Origin: a virus
Strand: one strand, 5' to 3'
Virus record (IMG/VR): IMGVR_UViG_3300042889_000741
Location: 1 to 38,301 of that record
Length of the DNA stretch: 38,301 nt
Made by a program: the position numbers and the translations under genes
Shown here: piece by piece, positions 15,660 to 23,706 of the stretch
Layout: the number at the start of each line of letters is the position of its first letter
Numbering within the stretch: position 1 is the stretch's first letter
The notes under the pieces: model-generated
What the model was told of the DNA's origin: nothing
Databases searched by the model: none
Seen by the model: only the letters and a program-made list of their open reading frames with translations

Positions 15660-15689
15660 TTGGTCTAATTAGGTTTAATAGGGTTAAAA
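15660..15689 (+). promoter_or_regulatory. Phased 10-bp operator repeats before the baseplate operon
   Basis: TTGGTCTAAT, TAGGTTTAAT and AGGGTTAAAA stand head to tail at exactly 10-bp pitch, with a decaying match to GGTYTAA. The first nine bases equal the site at 7228. The array ends 6 bp before the -7 box at 15696, so a bound protein would lie across the -33 region. Confidence 0.55.
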
Positions 15690-15695
15690 AATATC

Positions 15696-15703
15696 TATTT
15701 TTG
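15696..15703 (+). promoter_or_regulatory. Promoter -7 box for baseplate/fiber operon
   Basis: TATTTTTG matches TAnnTTTG and is followed by only TAACC before the ATG at 15709. The -33 position reads TTTA (15674-15677 region) instead of TTTG. Confidence 0.6.
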
Positions 15704-15708
15704 TAACC

Positions 15709-16008
15709 ATGAGCCGCGACATTCGACTAGAAAATAACGATTTATATATTGATGGGAACATTGGCGACTTCGCTATTGGGGAAAGTGATCCGCAACACGT
15801 TCAAGACATATTGAATAGCTATGCTGGATGGTGGAAGCAATTTCCAACTTTAGGAGTAGGGTTAAAGCGTTTTTTGGGAAAAAGTGGCGGCATTCAATTA
15901 GTAAAGCGTGAAATCGGAGTACATTTAAAAGCGGATGGGTATAGGGTGGATAACATCGTGATAAAAGGCGAAGAAGTTTATTTAACGGGCGAAAGAATAA
16001 AAAAGTAA
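15709..16008 (+). CDS. Baseplate wedge protein, gp25/gpW-like
   Basis: The 99-residue protein fits the gp25 family (T4 gp25, P2 gpW, Mu gp46), the small wedge component that helps to start sheath assembly. Key features are the strand pair DLYIDGNIGDFAIGESD, the family-like helix VQDILNSYAGWWKQFP, the segment TLGVGLKRFLGKSGG and a C-terminal strand VDNIVIKGEEVYLTG. It has a nearly leaderless promoter and overlaps the next gene by one base. Confidence 0.8.
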   Translation: MSRDIRLENNDLYIDGNIGDFAIGESDPQHVQDILNSYAGWWKQFPTLGVGLKRFLGKSGGIQLVKREIGVHLKADGYRVDNIVIKGEEVYLTGERIKK

Positions 16009-16289
16009 TGGCAACGTACAAAACCGAAAGCGGACAAACAATTTGGGATTTAAGTATTTTGCTTTATGGCAACAGTTCAAACGCTGTAAAATTAATGACT
16101 GATAATCCTAGTTTAGCTAGTATTTCGGGATTAATACCGCCGCAAACGTCAATTACTTATACGCCTGTTTTAGGCTTTAATGTTGCAACTTATTTTAGTG
16201 AAATAAACGTGAAACCAAATACAGGGCAAGGCAATCCATTACAAGGAAGTGGCTTTGATAGTGGTTTCCAAATTAACGGTTTTTATTAA
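16008..16289 (+). CDS. LysM-like / tail protein X
   Basis: The 93-residue protein contains one LysM-like module: YKTESGQTIWDLSILLYGNS, then LASISGLIPPQTSITYTPV. Such small proteins (P2 gpX, T4 gp53-like) join tube, hub and wedges. The C-terminus is Gly/Asn-rich (TGQGNPLQGSGFDSGFQING). It overlaps the preceding gene by one base and is followed 5 bp later by a fiber gene. Confidence 0.7.
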   Translation: MATYKTESGQTIWDLSILLYGNSSNAVKLMTDNPSLASISGLIPPQTSITYTPVLGFNVATYFSEINVKPNTGQGNPLQGSGFDSGFQINGFY

Positions 16290-16294
16290 AAATT

Positions 16295-17722
16295 ATGGCA
16301 GTTCAAAAAAATACAAACGATTTATTAAGCCAAGCGGCTTCAACGTTGCCAAACAATACAACGCAGCAGATAAGTCCGCAAGACATTCGAGAAATGGCAG
16401 AAAATACTGCTTTTTCTAGTTACAACAAATTAACCGATTCGCCTTTAGTCGGATTAAAACAATATTCAACATTGATTGCGTATGAAAGTGGTCAAGGTTG
16501 CGTTTATAGCGGCAAAGTTTATATTAGCAATCAAATAACAGTTGTAGGGGCGTTTAATGCCGCTCATTGGGATTTATACGATAATCTAACAACGGCGCAA
16601 AAAGCAAAATTAGACTTTATTAGTATTACTCAAAACGTAGATTTAGACGCTATTGAAATGGCAATAAACAACGTTACAAACCCGTATTTAAACAAGGGTC
16701 TTTGGGATGCAAGTACGGGAGTTTTCCCTGGCGGTGGAACTGCTCAAAACGGATGGACATATATTTGTTCGGTAAGTGGTACTGTTGACGGCATACAATT
16801 TACCGCAAATCAAGATAAAATTACTGCGTTGGTAAATAACGCTAGTACGACTACATATAGCACTAATTGGTTTAAAACCGATGGCAGCGATTTAGTTACC
16901 AGCGTTAATGGCGGAACGGGGGCAATTACAGTTCAACCGACTTTAGTTTCTGGAACAAATATAAAAACGGTTAATTCTCAAACGGTTTTAGGTAGTGGAA
17001 ATTTAGATGTGCGTGGTGATTTTAGGGCAGTTGGTGCTTACAATGCAAAAAATGTAATTCAAAATAAACCAATTTTATTTCCTGCAATAAATTTTGTTGA
17101 TGGAAATGCTGTTCCGCCCGCTGCTTTTACAAATGATATTTATGTGTTAGTTGATTTAGGAAATGGAACAGTAAACGCGGGGTGGGATGGTGCAAATTAC
17201 AATGATTGGGTTATTAATGATGGTGCAGTTTGGCAAGGTCAATCACCTACAAATGGTGCTACTTGTTACGATAAAACAGCATTAGTAAATAAAAGGTTTA
17301 ATGGTGCTACATGGATTGACGCTTCGGGTGGTGTTTCGGATGGTGATAAAGTTGATATTACAGTAAGTTCAAGCGGCACAGTTTGGACAATAGATAATAA
17401 TGCGGTTACTTTTGCGAAAATTCAAAACATAGCAACACAAAAGATATTAGGGAGAGAAACTGCGGGGAGTGGTAATGTTGAGGAATTAAGTATTAGCGGC
17501 GATTTACAGATACTTTTAGGTGTTTTAGGATTAAACACTACCCCGATGTATATCAGCGATGTTACAACGGTTAATTTGCTAGATAATACAGCTAACTGGA
17601 CGGCAGCAAATTATACAGGCGCAGCAATCACAGGAACATTTCAAGGGCAAAAACATGTAAACAGTACATACTTTTTTGAATGTACTCACGATAATATTTG
17701 GATAAGAATTTTAAGAAGTTAA
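16295..17722 (+). CDS. Tail fiber protein
   Basis: The 475-residue protein begins with a helical attachment region (NDLLSQAASTLPNNTTQQIS, PQDIREMAENTAF) that is typical of Bacteroidetes phage fibers. Beta-rich modules follow, with PYLNKGLWDASTGVFPGGG, VNGGTGAITVQPTLVSG and VTSVNGGTG-type repeats seen in many fibers and shafts. The C-terminus (YFFECTHDNIWIRILRS) is a strand-rich tip. It is probably the baseplate-proximal fiber; the propeller gene follows 4 bp later. Confidence 0.7.
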   Translation: MAVQKNTNDLLSQAASTLPNNTTQQISPQDIREMAENTAFSSYNKLTDSPLVGLKQYSTLIAYESGQGCVYSGKVYISNQITVVGAFNAAHWDLYDNLTTAQKAKLDFISITQNVDLDAIEMAINNVTNPYLNKGLWDASTGVFPGGGTAQNGWTYICSVSGTVDGIQFTANQDKITALVNNASTTTYSTNWFKTDGSDLVTSVNGGTGAITVQPTLVSGTNIKTVNSQTVLGSGNLDVRGDFRAVGAYNAKNVIQNKPILFPAINFVDGNAVPPAAFTNDIYVLVDLGNGTVNAGWDGANYNDWVINDGAVWQGQSPTNGATCYDKTALVNKRFNGATWIDASGGVSDGDKVDITVSSSGTVWTIDNNAVTFAKIQNIATQKILGRETAGSGNVEELSISGDLQILLGVLGLNTTPMYISDVTTVNLLDNTANWTAANYTGAAITGTFQGQKHVNSTYFFECTHDNIWIRILRS

Positions 17723-17726
17723 CATT

Positions 17727-18809
17727 ATGGCAATCGTAAAAGAAAAATCAAAAACATTCCCTTTGTGGTTTCAAGATAGCACAAAAAATGCCAACTATGT
17801 TAGCGAATTTAGTAGGTGTTTAAATAATTTACCTATTGGTGTTCAAGCAAATACACTTGAGTTATTTGGAGGTTTAGCTGCGGGCGGTAACAAATGGAGT
17901 AATTTTATTGTTGCGCCTGATGGATATACTATTTATGGCGTCCCTTATGATTCTTTAACTATTTTAAAAATTGACACAAGAGCTAATACTATTTCCGAGT
18001 TTGGGAATTTTGTAGGAGGGACTAAGTGGAGAGGTGCGTGTTTGGCTCAAAATGGAGCTATTTACTTTATTCCTCACACTCACGCAAGCGTTTTAAAGCT
18101 AGACACGTCAAACGATACAACTACTTTATTGGGTTCGCTTGGTGGCGCTTCTGGTAAATGGGGCGAATGTGCGGTAACTGATGGAGGTGTTATTTACTCC
18201 GCTCCAAGAGAGGCAACAACAGTATTAAAAATAGATACAAATACTGATACGGTAACAACATTTGGTTCATTAGGTAGTGGAGATAAGTGGGCTACTACTT
18301 TTTTAGGCTTAAACAATAAAATATACGGTATTCCTTTAGATTCTACGCAATTAATTGAAATAGACCCTATTGGGGACGTTGTGACATTAACAGGTTCTTA
18401 TGCGGGAACAAATAAATGGTTCGGTAGTGCAGTTGGAAAAGACGGTATAACCTACGGAATACCTTATTCATCTTCACTTGTTTTTAAAATAGACACAAGT
18501 TCGGGGTCACCTGTTGTGACTACTTTTGGGAGTGTTGTTGGTGTAGGAAAGTATGTAGGTGGGTTTACAGGCGGTGATGGTAATGTTTACGGCTGTCCAG
18601 TCGGAGTTTCAAATGTTTTTAAATTAACAGTAGATACTCAAGCGACAAGTTCAATAGCTAGTCCAGCAAGTCTTTTTTTAGGTGCTAAATTAGTAAGCAA
18701 CGGAAAAGTTTATTTTGCACCTTTTACAGGAACACAGGTAATGTCGTTATTTGACAATGCTATTACAGTTGATGAAAATTTCGTTTTATCTCGTTTTAAT
18801 AACAAATAA
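17727..18809 (+). CDS. Seven-bladed beta-propeller tail adhesin
   Basis: The 360-residue protein contains about seven repeats of 40-48 residues. Each begins near a KW motif (KWSNF, KWRGA, KWGEC, KWATT, KWFGS, KYVGG, and a degenerate GAKLV) followed by a G.IY..P strand and a 'vlKIDT' strand. This predicts a seven-bladed propeller that binds a host surface glycan or protein. A short N-terminal segment (TFPLWFQDSTKNANYVSEFS) would attach it to the fiber. No catalytic motif is seen, so it is a receptor-binding candidate rather than a depolymerase. Confidence 0.7.
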   Translation: MAIVKEKSKTFPLWFQDSTKNANYVSEFSRCLNNLPIGVQANTLELFGGLAAGGNKWSNFIVAPDGYTIYGVPYDSLTILKIDTRANTISEFGNFVGGTKWRGACLAQNGAIYFIPHTHASVLKLDTSNDTTTLLGSLGGASGKWGECAVTDGGVIYSAPREATTVLKIDTNTDTVTTFGSLGSGDKWATTFLGLNNKIYGIPLDSTQLIEIDPIGDVVTLTGSYAGTNKWFGSAVGKDGITYGIPYSSSLVFKIDTSSGSPVVTTFGSVVGVGKYVGGFTGGDGNVYGCPVGVSNVFKLTVDTQATSSIASPASLFLGAKLVSNGKVYFAPFTGTQVMSLFDNAITVDENFVLSRFNNK

Positions 18810-18814
18810 TAATC

Positions 18815-19030
18815 ATGACAATAGATATAATTTTACTAGACCAAACACAACTTGCTTTTGTTAATAACTTTAACAATGAATCACCTTTAAACATTCAGGC
18901 TATTCCTTGCGATTATGGAACAGGAGAGTGCGTAACTGCTGACGTTTTAACATTAGAAGGATTTGAAGATTTAGCTACTTATTTAAGTGGAGCAACAATA
19001 ACACAAGTAACTATTACAAACCCTTTTTAA
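18815..19030 (+). CDS. Small protein after the adhesin
   Basis: The 71-residue protein lies 5 bp after the propeller gene. It is beta-rich and acidic (IDIILLDQTQLAFVNNFNNE, then TLEGFEDLATYLSGATITQV). No family recognised. It may be a fiber accessory or chaperone, by position only. Confidence 0.6.
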   Translation: MTIDIILLDQTQLAFVNNFNNESPLNIQAIPCDYGTGECVTADVLTLEGFEDLATYLSGATITQVTITNPF

Positions 19031-19031
19031 A

Positions 19032-19154
19032 ATGACTGGCATTGGCGCGTTTGATTGGTGGGAGGACGAGGAATTGGAACAGGATGAAAACCGTGGACAA
19101 ATCAAGCCTAAGCCGAAACAAGAAACAAACGAAGATGGTAATGCAAATCCTTAA
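19032..19154 (+). CDS. Very small acidic protein
   Basis: A 40-residue ORF fills the gap between two genes, 1 bp after the preceding stop and 5 bp before the next start. The N-terminus is GAFDWWEDEELEQDENRG and the rest is Lys/Pro/Gln-rich. The tight spacing supports it as real. Function unknown. Confidence 0.55.
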   Translation: MTGIGAFDWWEDEELEQDENRGQIKPKPKQETNEDGNANP

Positions 19155-19159
19155 ATAAA

Positions 19160-19342
19160 ATGAGCGTACACGGACACACAACAGATGCGGGGCTATTGCT
19201 AACAGGAATGGTAACGGGTTTCTTCGGTTTACAATTAACCGAAATTGACGTATTAATGGGTATAATTTTAAAGGGGGTGTCTATCATTTCATTTACTATT
19301 GTGGCAATTGTTAATCTTAAAAAACTATTTCCGAAGAAATGA
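19160..19342 (+). CDS. Small membrane protein, holin candidate
   Basis: The 60-residue protein has two likely membrane segments (DAGLLLTGMVTGFFGLQLTE and MGIILKGVSIISFTIVAIVN) and a basic C-terminus (LKKLFPKK). It stands at the start of the lysis module, just before another membrane protein and an M15-type peptidase. Size and topology fit a class II holin. It overlaps the next gene by 4 bp. Confidence 0.6.
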   Translation: MSVHGHTTDAGLLLTGMVTGFFGLQLTEIDVLMGIILKGVSIISFTIVAIVNLKKLFPKK

Positions 19343-19569
19343 CCACTTTTGAAAAAATAAAAACAGAAGCGAAAGCCCGTTACATTGTTGGCTTTTTAAT
19401 TGGTACTTTATTAGCGATTGTACTTTTGATGTCTTTCTTTGTAATTGTGCCAAAAGAAAACGAGGTTATTTTTAGCGAAATAAGAACGGCTTTCACAATG
19501 GCTTTTGGTGCATTTATTCAACACATAATGAAAACGCCCGAAAAGGAAAAGAATGGAATCGGTGCATAA
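19339..19569 (+). CDS. Small membrane protein of lysis module
   Basis: The 76-residue protein has one strong membrane segment (YIVGFLIGTLLAIVLLMSFF) and a second moderately hydrophobic helix (IRTAFTMAFGAFIQHIM). It overlaps its neighbours on both sides, which ties it to the lysis genes. It may be a holin or antiholin partner of the preceding protein. No family recognised. Confidence 0.6.
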   Translation: MTTFEKIKTEAKARYIVGFLIGTLLAIVLLMSFFVIVPKENEVIFSEIRTAFTMAFGAFIQHIMKTPEKEKNGIGA

Positions 19570-19630
19570 AACTTACTTACTAATACTAGGCTTATTTATT
19601 TCGATATTGTGGCTTATTTTAACTGATTAA
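19553..19630 (+). CDS. Possible 25-residue membrane peptide
   Basis: This ORF overlaps the end of the preceding gene by 17 bp and ends 1 bp before the peptidase gene. It encodes one hydrophobic helix (YLLILGLFISILWLILTD). The tight fit into the gap and the hydrophobic sequence in a lysis module make it plausible, but it is very short. Confidence 0.4.
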   Translation: MESVHKTYLLILGLFISILWLILTD

Positions 19631-19631
19631 T

Positions 19632-20081
19632 ATGAAAACGATAAAAGACTATTTTGATATTGAAGAGCTAGTTGACAAAACCGTATTTACGAAATTTGGT
19701 CAGTCAGCTTGGAAATTTATGGACAAGGATTTATTAGCCTGTTTATTGTTTGTTCGTGAGGCTTTAGGTAAACCAATGACAATTAACAATTGGCACAAAG
19801 GAGGGCAATTTTCACAACGTGGATTAAGGACCAACATTAGTCCAATGGTTCAAGGCAAAACAGGACTATATTTGTCCGCTCATTTATTCGGTAAGGGCGT
19901 TGATTTTGACGTGCAAGGAATGACGGCTGTTGATGTTCGTTTGTGGATTGTTGCAAACGCGGATAAGTTCCCGTGCAAAATACGATTAGAACGAAACATG
20001 GCAGGCAAACCTATTAACTGGGTACACTTAGATACCTTAGCAGATGAAACACAAGGCAAAGTTTTACAATTTGACGTATGA
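19632..20081 (+). CDS. Endolysin, peptidase M15-like
   Basis: The 149-residue protein fits the M15 zinc peptidases (D-Ala-D-Ala or L-Ala-D-Glu type) used as phage endolysins. SAHLFGKGVDFDV gives the H-x6-D zinc motif and INWVHLDT the second metal/catalytic His. The N-terminal part (YFDIEELVDKTVFTKFGQSA, TINNWHKGGQFSQRG) matches related small phage peptidases. No signal peptide is seen, so export depends on a holin. It cuts peptidoglycan stem peptides at the end of infection and lies within the membrane-protein cluster. Confidence 0.85.
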   Translation: MKTIKDYFDIEELVDKTVFTKFGQSAWKFMDKDLLACLLFVREALGKPMTINNWHKGGQFSQRGLRTNISPMVQGKTGLYLSAHLFGKGVDFDVQGMTAVDVRLWIVANADKFPCKIRLERNMAGKPINWVHLDTLADETQGKVLQFDV

Positions 20082-20647
20082 ATATGACACTAACATACAA
20101 ATCAGCTTTATTTATCCTAGTTTTAGGAATCGCAATCCTTTTGTTTCTGCAATTTAAATCCTGTCAACCAAGGGTATCAGTTCCGAGTTATTCACAAAGC
20201 TATGTTGATTCGTTAAACGATGAAAATAATAGTTTAGTCGATGAAATTTGCGACTTGCACGGTGATATTTCGGCACTTGATTCTGTTTTACTATTTAGAA
20301 AAGACAAGGTAATTAAAGGGCGTGAAACGATTAAGTACTTGGAAAAGACCGTAACCATTACCGATACAATTGTCATTACTTACGTTGACGCTTTGAATAA
20401 TCAAATAAAAGAATTGGATACGATTGTAGATATACAGGACAAAAAGATAGATAAACAAGCGAAAATTATCGATAAACAAGATACAATTATCGTTAATACT
20501 AATAAAATAGTAGCTATTCAAGAAAAGGAACTTGAAGATATTCAAAAAGTGGTTCAAATAAAAGATAAGAAAATTAAAATCCTTAAATTTGAACGATGGC
20601 TTTATCCTATTATTGGAATAGCTGCAACAGTTTTAATACTAAAGTAA
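20078..20647 (+). CDS. Coiled-coil membrane protein, spanin candidate
   Basis: The 189-residue protein has an N-terminal membrane segment (SALFILVLGIAILLFLQFKS), a long coiled-coil-like periplasmic stretch with repeated DKQ/DKKI units (about residues 60-165) and a hydrophobic C-terminus (WLYPIIGIAATVLILK). This gives an inner-membrane anchor with a long rod, as in i-spanins or two-ended unimolecular spanins that fuse inner and outer membranes. It overlaps the endolysin gene by 4 bp. No lipobox is evident. Spanin identity is inferred from topology and place. Confidence 0.6.
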   Translation: MNMTLTYKSALFILVLGIAILLFLQFKSCQPRVSVPSYSQSYVDSLNDENNSLVDEICDLHGDISALDSVLLFRKDKVIKGRETIKYLEKTVTITDTIVITYVDALNNQIKELDTIVDIQDKKIDKQAKIIDKQDTIIVNTNKIVAIQEKELEDIQKVVQIKDKKIKILKFERWLYPIIGIAATVLILK

Positions 20648-21454
20648 ATGGCTTACAAGATATACGGAAAAGGGAATTATTTGTTTATCGATGATACCGA
20701 AACAGGGCTGCGGCATGAACAATTAAAAAAGAATGTTTTCGTACAGAAAGAACAAGCCACTTCATTAACTTATAAAATAGATCCAGTACACAACATTGGA
20801 GGCATTCGTTTAGTTTTAGTAAGTACCGATATTTTAAAGGAAAACGGAACACCGTACACCGATGCTGAATGGGTAACTTTTTACACCGAGAATACAGGAA
20901 ATTTTAACGGGGGGGCGGGAGGCTCCCAGACAGTAGTAGTTGAAAATTACGCAGCCTTGCCGTTGCCTAGTTTAGCCGTTGATGAATTTTACTTTGTTAA
21001 AAATAGTCAGGGTACTAAATGGCTTCCAGGTAGCTTAGGTGGTACTTATTACACAAACGGTCTTTATTATTCAGATGGGGTGGAATGGTTTTACACAAAC
21101 TTACCTTATCAAGCTGACCTACCAACAGTAAACTTAGGGATAAATACAAGCGAGTTTTTAACGCCTTACACGTTCGACAATTCAAACAAAATATTGAATA
21201 GCTTTCAAAAGAATATTGATACAAGCGATAATATTAACGAGGGTGTTGTAAATAAATTTGATTTAAACTTTATATTTACCCAAGCAGTTGCGTCTAACTT
21301 ATGGACAATAAACCATAATCTAGGGAAAAAGCCAAGTGTAACGGTACTTGACAACTTAGGGCGTGAAATAGGCACAGCAATTACTCATATAGACAATAAC
21401 AATTTAACAAGCGAATCAAATTCTGCAATAAGCGGAACAGCACATTTAAACTAA
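20648..21454 (+). CDS. Tail fiber/tip protein
   Basis: The 268-residue protein starts directly after the spanin candidate stop. It has beta-rich modules (TSLTYKIDPVHNIGGIRLVL, VVVENYAALPLPSLAVDEFY) and a C-terminal tip with SNLWTINHNLGKKPSVTVLD, a module common at the ends of phage fibers. It opens a second fiber gene cluster behind the lysis genes. Confidence 0.6.
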   Translation: MAYKIYGKGNYLFIDDTETGLRHEQLKKNVFVQKEQATSLTYKIDPVHNIGGIRLVLVSTDILKENGTPYTDAEWVTFYTENTGNFNGGAGGSQTVVVENYAALPLPSLAVDEFYFVKNSQGTKWLPGSLGGTYYTNGLYYSDGVEWFYTNLPYQADLPTVNLGINTSEFLTPYTFDNSNKILNSFQKNIDTSDNINEGVVNKFDLNFIFTQAVASNLWTINHNLGKKPSVTVLDNLGREIGTAITHIDNNNLTSESNSAISGTAHLN

Positions 21455-21473
21455 ACAATTAAAAACTACAATT

Positions 21474-22247
21474 ATGGCAGTAAGAGATGAATTTAAGCAT
21501 TTTAATTTTAACCAAAACGAGTTAAGAAACTTTACTTGTGAAAAATTGGCGACAGACCCGACACCATTTGAAGGTCAAATTTGGGAAAATACAACCGAAA
21601 AAAGGTTAAAAATTTACTTGAATGGTACGATTCAAACCATTGCTTTATTGACCGATATTACAAGTGCGGTTAAATTTAAAGGTGGTTACGATGCCGGTAC
21701 AAATACACCCGATTTAGATACTACACCTATCGCAACTTTAACGGGTGATTTATACTATGTTACGGCGGCTGGAACTTTCTTTACAACTGCGGTTGAAATT
21801 GGCGATGTATTGATTTCCAATATTGACAATGCAACAACCTTAGCCGATTGGACTATAGTCCAATCAAATTTAGGAGCTGCAAGCGAAACTGTTGCAGGTT
21901 ACATTCAGCTAGCTACACAAGCCGAAACCAACACAGGTACAAACGATACTAAAGCTGTAACACCTTTAAAAGTTAAAACATTTGTTGATGCACAAGGTTT
22001 TACCAAAAAATTCGCAGTAGCTTTAGAAGATGCGCAAGCGAGCGTAGTAAGAACTTTTGCGGGCGGTGAGACTTCGTACGCTGTTACTCATGGATTCACA
22101 AGTACGACACCAGTAGTTAGGGTTTATAGAATTTCAACAGGTGCAGAAGTGGGGGCGGATATAATTGTAACATCCTCTACTGTTGTTACTGTTAAATTTA
22201 ATGGAAATAGTACGGACAATACTTTTAGAGTTGTAATAGTTGCATAA
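21474..22247 (+). CDS. Tail fiber protein with beta tip module
   Basis: The 257-residue protein has the fiber-type segment TPFEGQIWENTTEKRLKIYL, a module with GDLYYVTAAGTFFTTAVEIG, the phage-fiber repeat QLATQAETNTGTNDTKAVTP, and a C-terminal tip with TSYAVTHGFTSTTPVVRVYR. The tip resembles the C-terminus of the preceding protein in design. It is a probable receptor-binding or shaft protein. Confidence 0.65.
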   Translation: MAVRDEFKHFNFNQNELRNFTCEKLATDPTPFEGQIWENTTEKRLKIYLNGTIQTIALLTDITSAVKFKGGYDAGTNTPDLDTTPIATLTGDLYYVTAAGTFFTTAVEIGDVLISNIDNATTLADWTIVQSNLGAASETVAGYIQLATQAETNTGTNDTKAVTPLKVKTFVDAQGFTKKFAVALEDAQASVVRTFAGGETSYAVTHGFTSTTPVVRVYRISTGAEVGADIIVTSSTVVTVKFNGNSTDNTFRVVIVA

Positions 22248-22249
22248 AA

Positions 22250-22774
22250 ATGGAATATGGCAGTAGAATAGTCCCACCAAAATTAACAACGGCAGAGCGC
22301 GATGCTTTGCCTGTGTTAGTTGGTGGAATTATCTATAATACAACTACAAACACAACGCAACAATGGAATGGAACGGCATGGGTTGATTTAAGTAGTTCAG
22401 CTCCTGTTACTATTTACCGTCAATTTTTAAGCGATAATGCAACAAGAACAACAACATCTACTGCTGCGGTTTATCCAAATATTACAAGTGTTACTTTAAC
22501 GGGTTTAACTATTGGAGTTTCTTATTCTTTGAATATTAGTGTGGAGGCTGCAAACGGTAATGCAGGACAAAAAAGTTATTGTAGAGTATTTTTAGGAGCT
22601 ACACAAGTACTAGAGGGTACATCATACGCTAATGTAGTAGGAAAATTTCAAATATCAAGTGGACTAGCTACATTTACGGCAACAGCAACGACGCAAGTAG
22701 TTCAATTAACAGGCGCAGTTTCAGGAAATACAGGAAGTTATAGAAATTTTAGAGTTTTAGCAATTCAATTATAA
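22250..22774 (+). CDS. Tail fiber-associated protein
   Basis: The 174-residue protein begins with the common fiber start PPKLTTAERDALPVLVGGII and YNTTTNTTQQWNGTAWVDLS. The remaining beta-rich domain has a jelly-roll-like alternation (YSLNISVEAANGNAGQKSYC, VVQLTGAVSGNTGSYRNFRV). It is probably a small fiber or decoration protein. It follows the preceding fiber gene by 2 bp. Confidence 0.6.
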   Translation: MEYGSRIVPPKLTTAERDALPVLVGGIIYNTTTNTTQQWNGTAWVDLSSSAPVTIYRQFLSDNATRTTTSTAAVYPNITSVTLTGLTIGVSYSLNISVEAANGNAGQKSYCRVFLGATQVLEGTSYANVVGKFQISSGLATFTATATTQVVQLTGAVSGNTGSYRNFRVLAIQL

Positions 22775-22778
22775 AGGT

Positions 22779-23165
22779 ATGGCACTAATAAATGAAATAA
22801 ATAAAGGCACAGTTGATTCATTAAATGGAATGACAATGTACAGAAAAGTTGATGGCTCAAAAGTTTTTCAAACTGTATTTCAATTTGTTGATGACAATAC
22901 AATGAGCGAAACAGCTCATATTGTTGTTAATTATATCCAATTTTATAGAAATTCAAATGGAGATATTGTTGATTCATTAACAGAATATAAATTTTATATT
23001 GTAGGAAATGAGGCAACTTATCCAATGGCTTCTACTTGGTGGAGTAGACTTGCTCGAACACCTGTTACAGCAACTAATGGGATAATGGATGAGATTGAAT
23101 ATACATTAAATGTTTTACCACAGGACGTTCCTAATGGGTACACGCTTCAAAATCCTAATCCATGA
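22779..23165 (+). CDS. Hypothetical protein in fiber cluster
   Basis: The 128-residue protein lies 4 bp after a fiber gene and overlaps the next gene by 4 bp (ATGA). It is beta-rich, with MTMYRKVDGSKVFQTVFQFV and AHIVVNYIQFYRNSNGDIVD. No family recognised. A fiber tip, chaperone or decoration role is possible. Confidence 0.55.
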   Translation: MALINEINKGTVDSLNGMTMYRKVDGSKVFQTVFQFVDDNTMSETAHIVVNYIQFYRNSNGDIVDSLTEYKFYIVGNEATYPMASTWWSRLARTPVTATNGIMDEIEYTLNVLPQDVPNGYTLQNPNP

Positions 23166-23524
23166 TAGGACTACTACTTTTTATAATCGCTTACGTTGCT
23201 GGAATCATTTTGCTTCCAATAGGTTTTTTATTTGGCGCGTTTACGTTTACCAATGATTACAAGAAAATAGCCATTTCAATAGACCAATTAGGCAACGTTC
23301 TACTAGCGCCAATAATGAACCTAATATTTATAAAAAAGGATGGGTTCAAATTTGGCGAACCTGACATGACAATATCAATGGTGCTAGGGGTGAATAAAAA
23401 TCAAAATACTTTAAAATTTTTGGGTAAATTTGTAGCTGGTTTTTTAAACAAGGTCGACAAAGACCACGTAGAAAAAGCAATTGAAGCAGACTTACACGAA
23501 TTGGATCAAGAAGAAAATAGATAA
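23162..23524 (+). CDS. Membrane-associated protein, last gene of late region
   Basis: The 120-residue protein has an N-terminal membrane segment (LLLFIIAYVAGIILLPIGFL) followed by another hydrophobic stretch (FGAFTFTNDYKK) and a charged C-terminus with VDKDHVEKAIEADLHELDQE. It overlaps the preceding gene by 4 bp and ends just before a strong terminator. It may be an envelope or superinfection protein, or a lysis regulator. Function unknown. Confidence 0.6.
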   Translation: MIGLLLFIIAYVAGIILLPIGFLFGAFTFTNDYKKIAISIDQLGNVLLAPIMNLIFIKKDGFKFGEPDMTISMVLGVNKNQNTLKFLGKFVAGFLNKVDKDHVEKAIEADLHELDQEENR

Positions 23525-23560
23525 TCTTTTCAGTTTTTGTTTGGTGCATACTCTGAAAAC

Positions 23561-23598
23561 AGCCGCCTCCTTTGATTAGGTAGGCGGCTTCTTTTATT
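23561..23598 (+). terminator. Strong terminator closing the late region
   Basis: AGCCGCCT (23561-23568) pairs with AGGCGGCT (23582-23589), extended by an inner CCT/AGG, and is followed by TCTTTTATTT. A weaker hairpin, TTTTCAG (23527-23533) with CTGAAAA (23553-23559), stands just before it. The pair isolates late from early transcription. Confidence 0.85.
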
Positions 23599-23695
23599 TA
23601 GAATTAGTATAAATAACGGGGTAAGTAAAAAATAGTTTATGCTTTGTGGTATGAATTAAGGAATGATTTTGTAAATTCGTGGTATACCAAACAAA
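23597..23695 (+). promoter_or_regulatory. Early promoter module with palindrome TGGTATACCA
   Basis: TAAATTCG (23672-23679) is one base from TAnnTTTG. It is followed at once by the perfect palindrome TGGTATACCA (23680-23689) and ACCAAACAAA (23686-23695). The stretch 23672-23695 is identical to 28113-28136, and similarity without gaps extends back to 23636. A half-site TTTAGAAT (23597-23604) matches the upstream palindromes at 28061 and 34991. No separate gene lies in the whole gap 23525-23706. Confidence 0.6.
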
Positions 23696-23706
23696 AATCT
23701 ACTATC

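Noticed and set aside
23644-23706. TTG-started N-terminal extension of the zinc-finger protein
   Set aside because: These bases hold the promoter and palindrome, and the ATG at 23707 gives a normal small zinc-finger protein.
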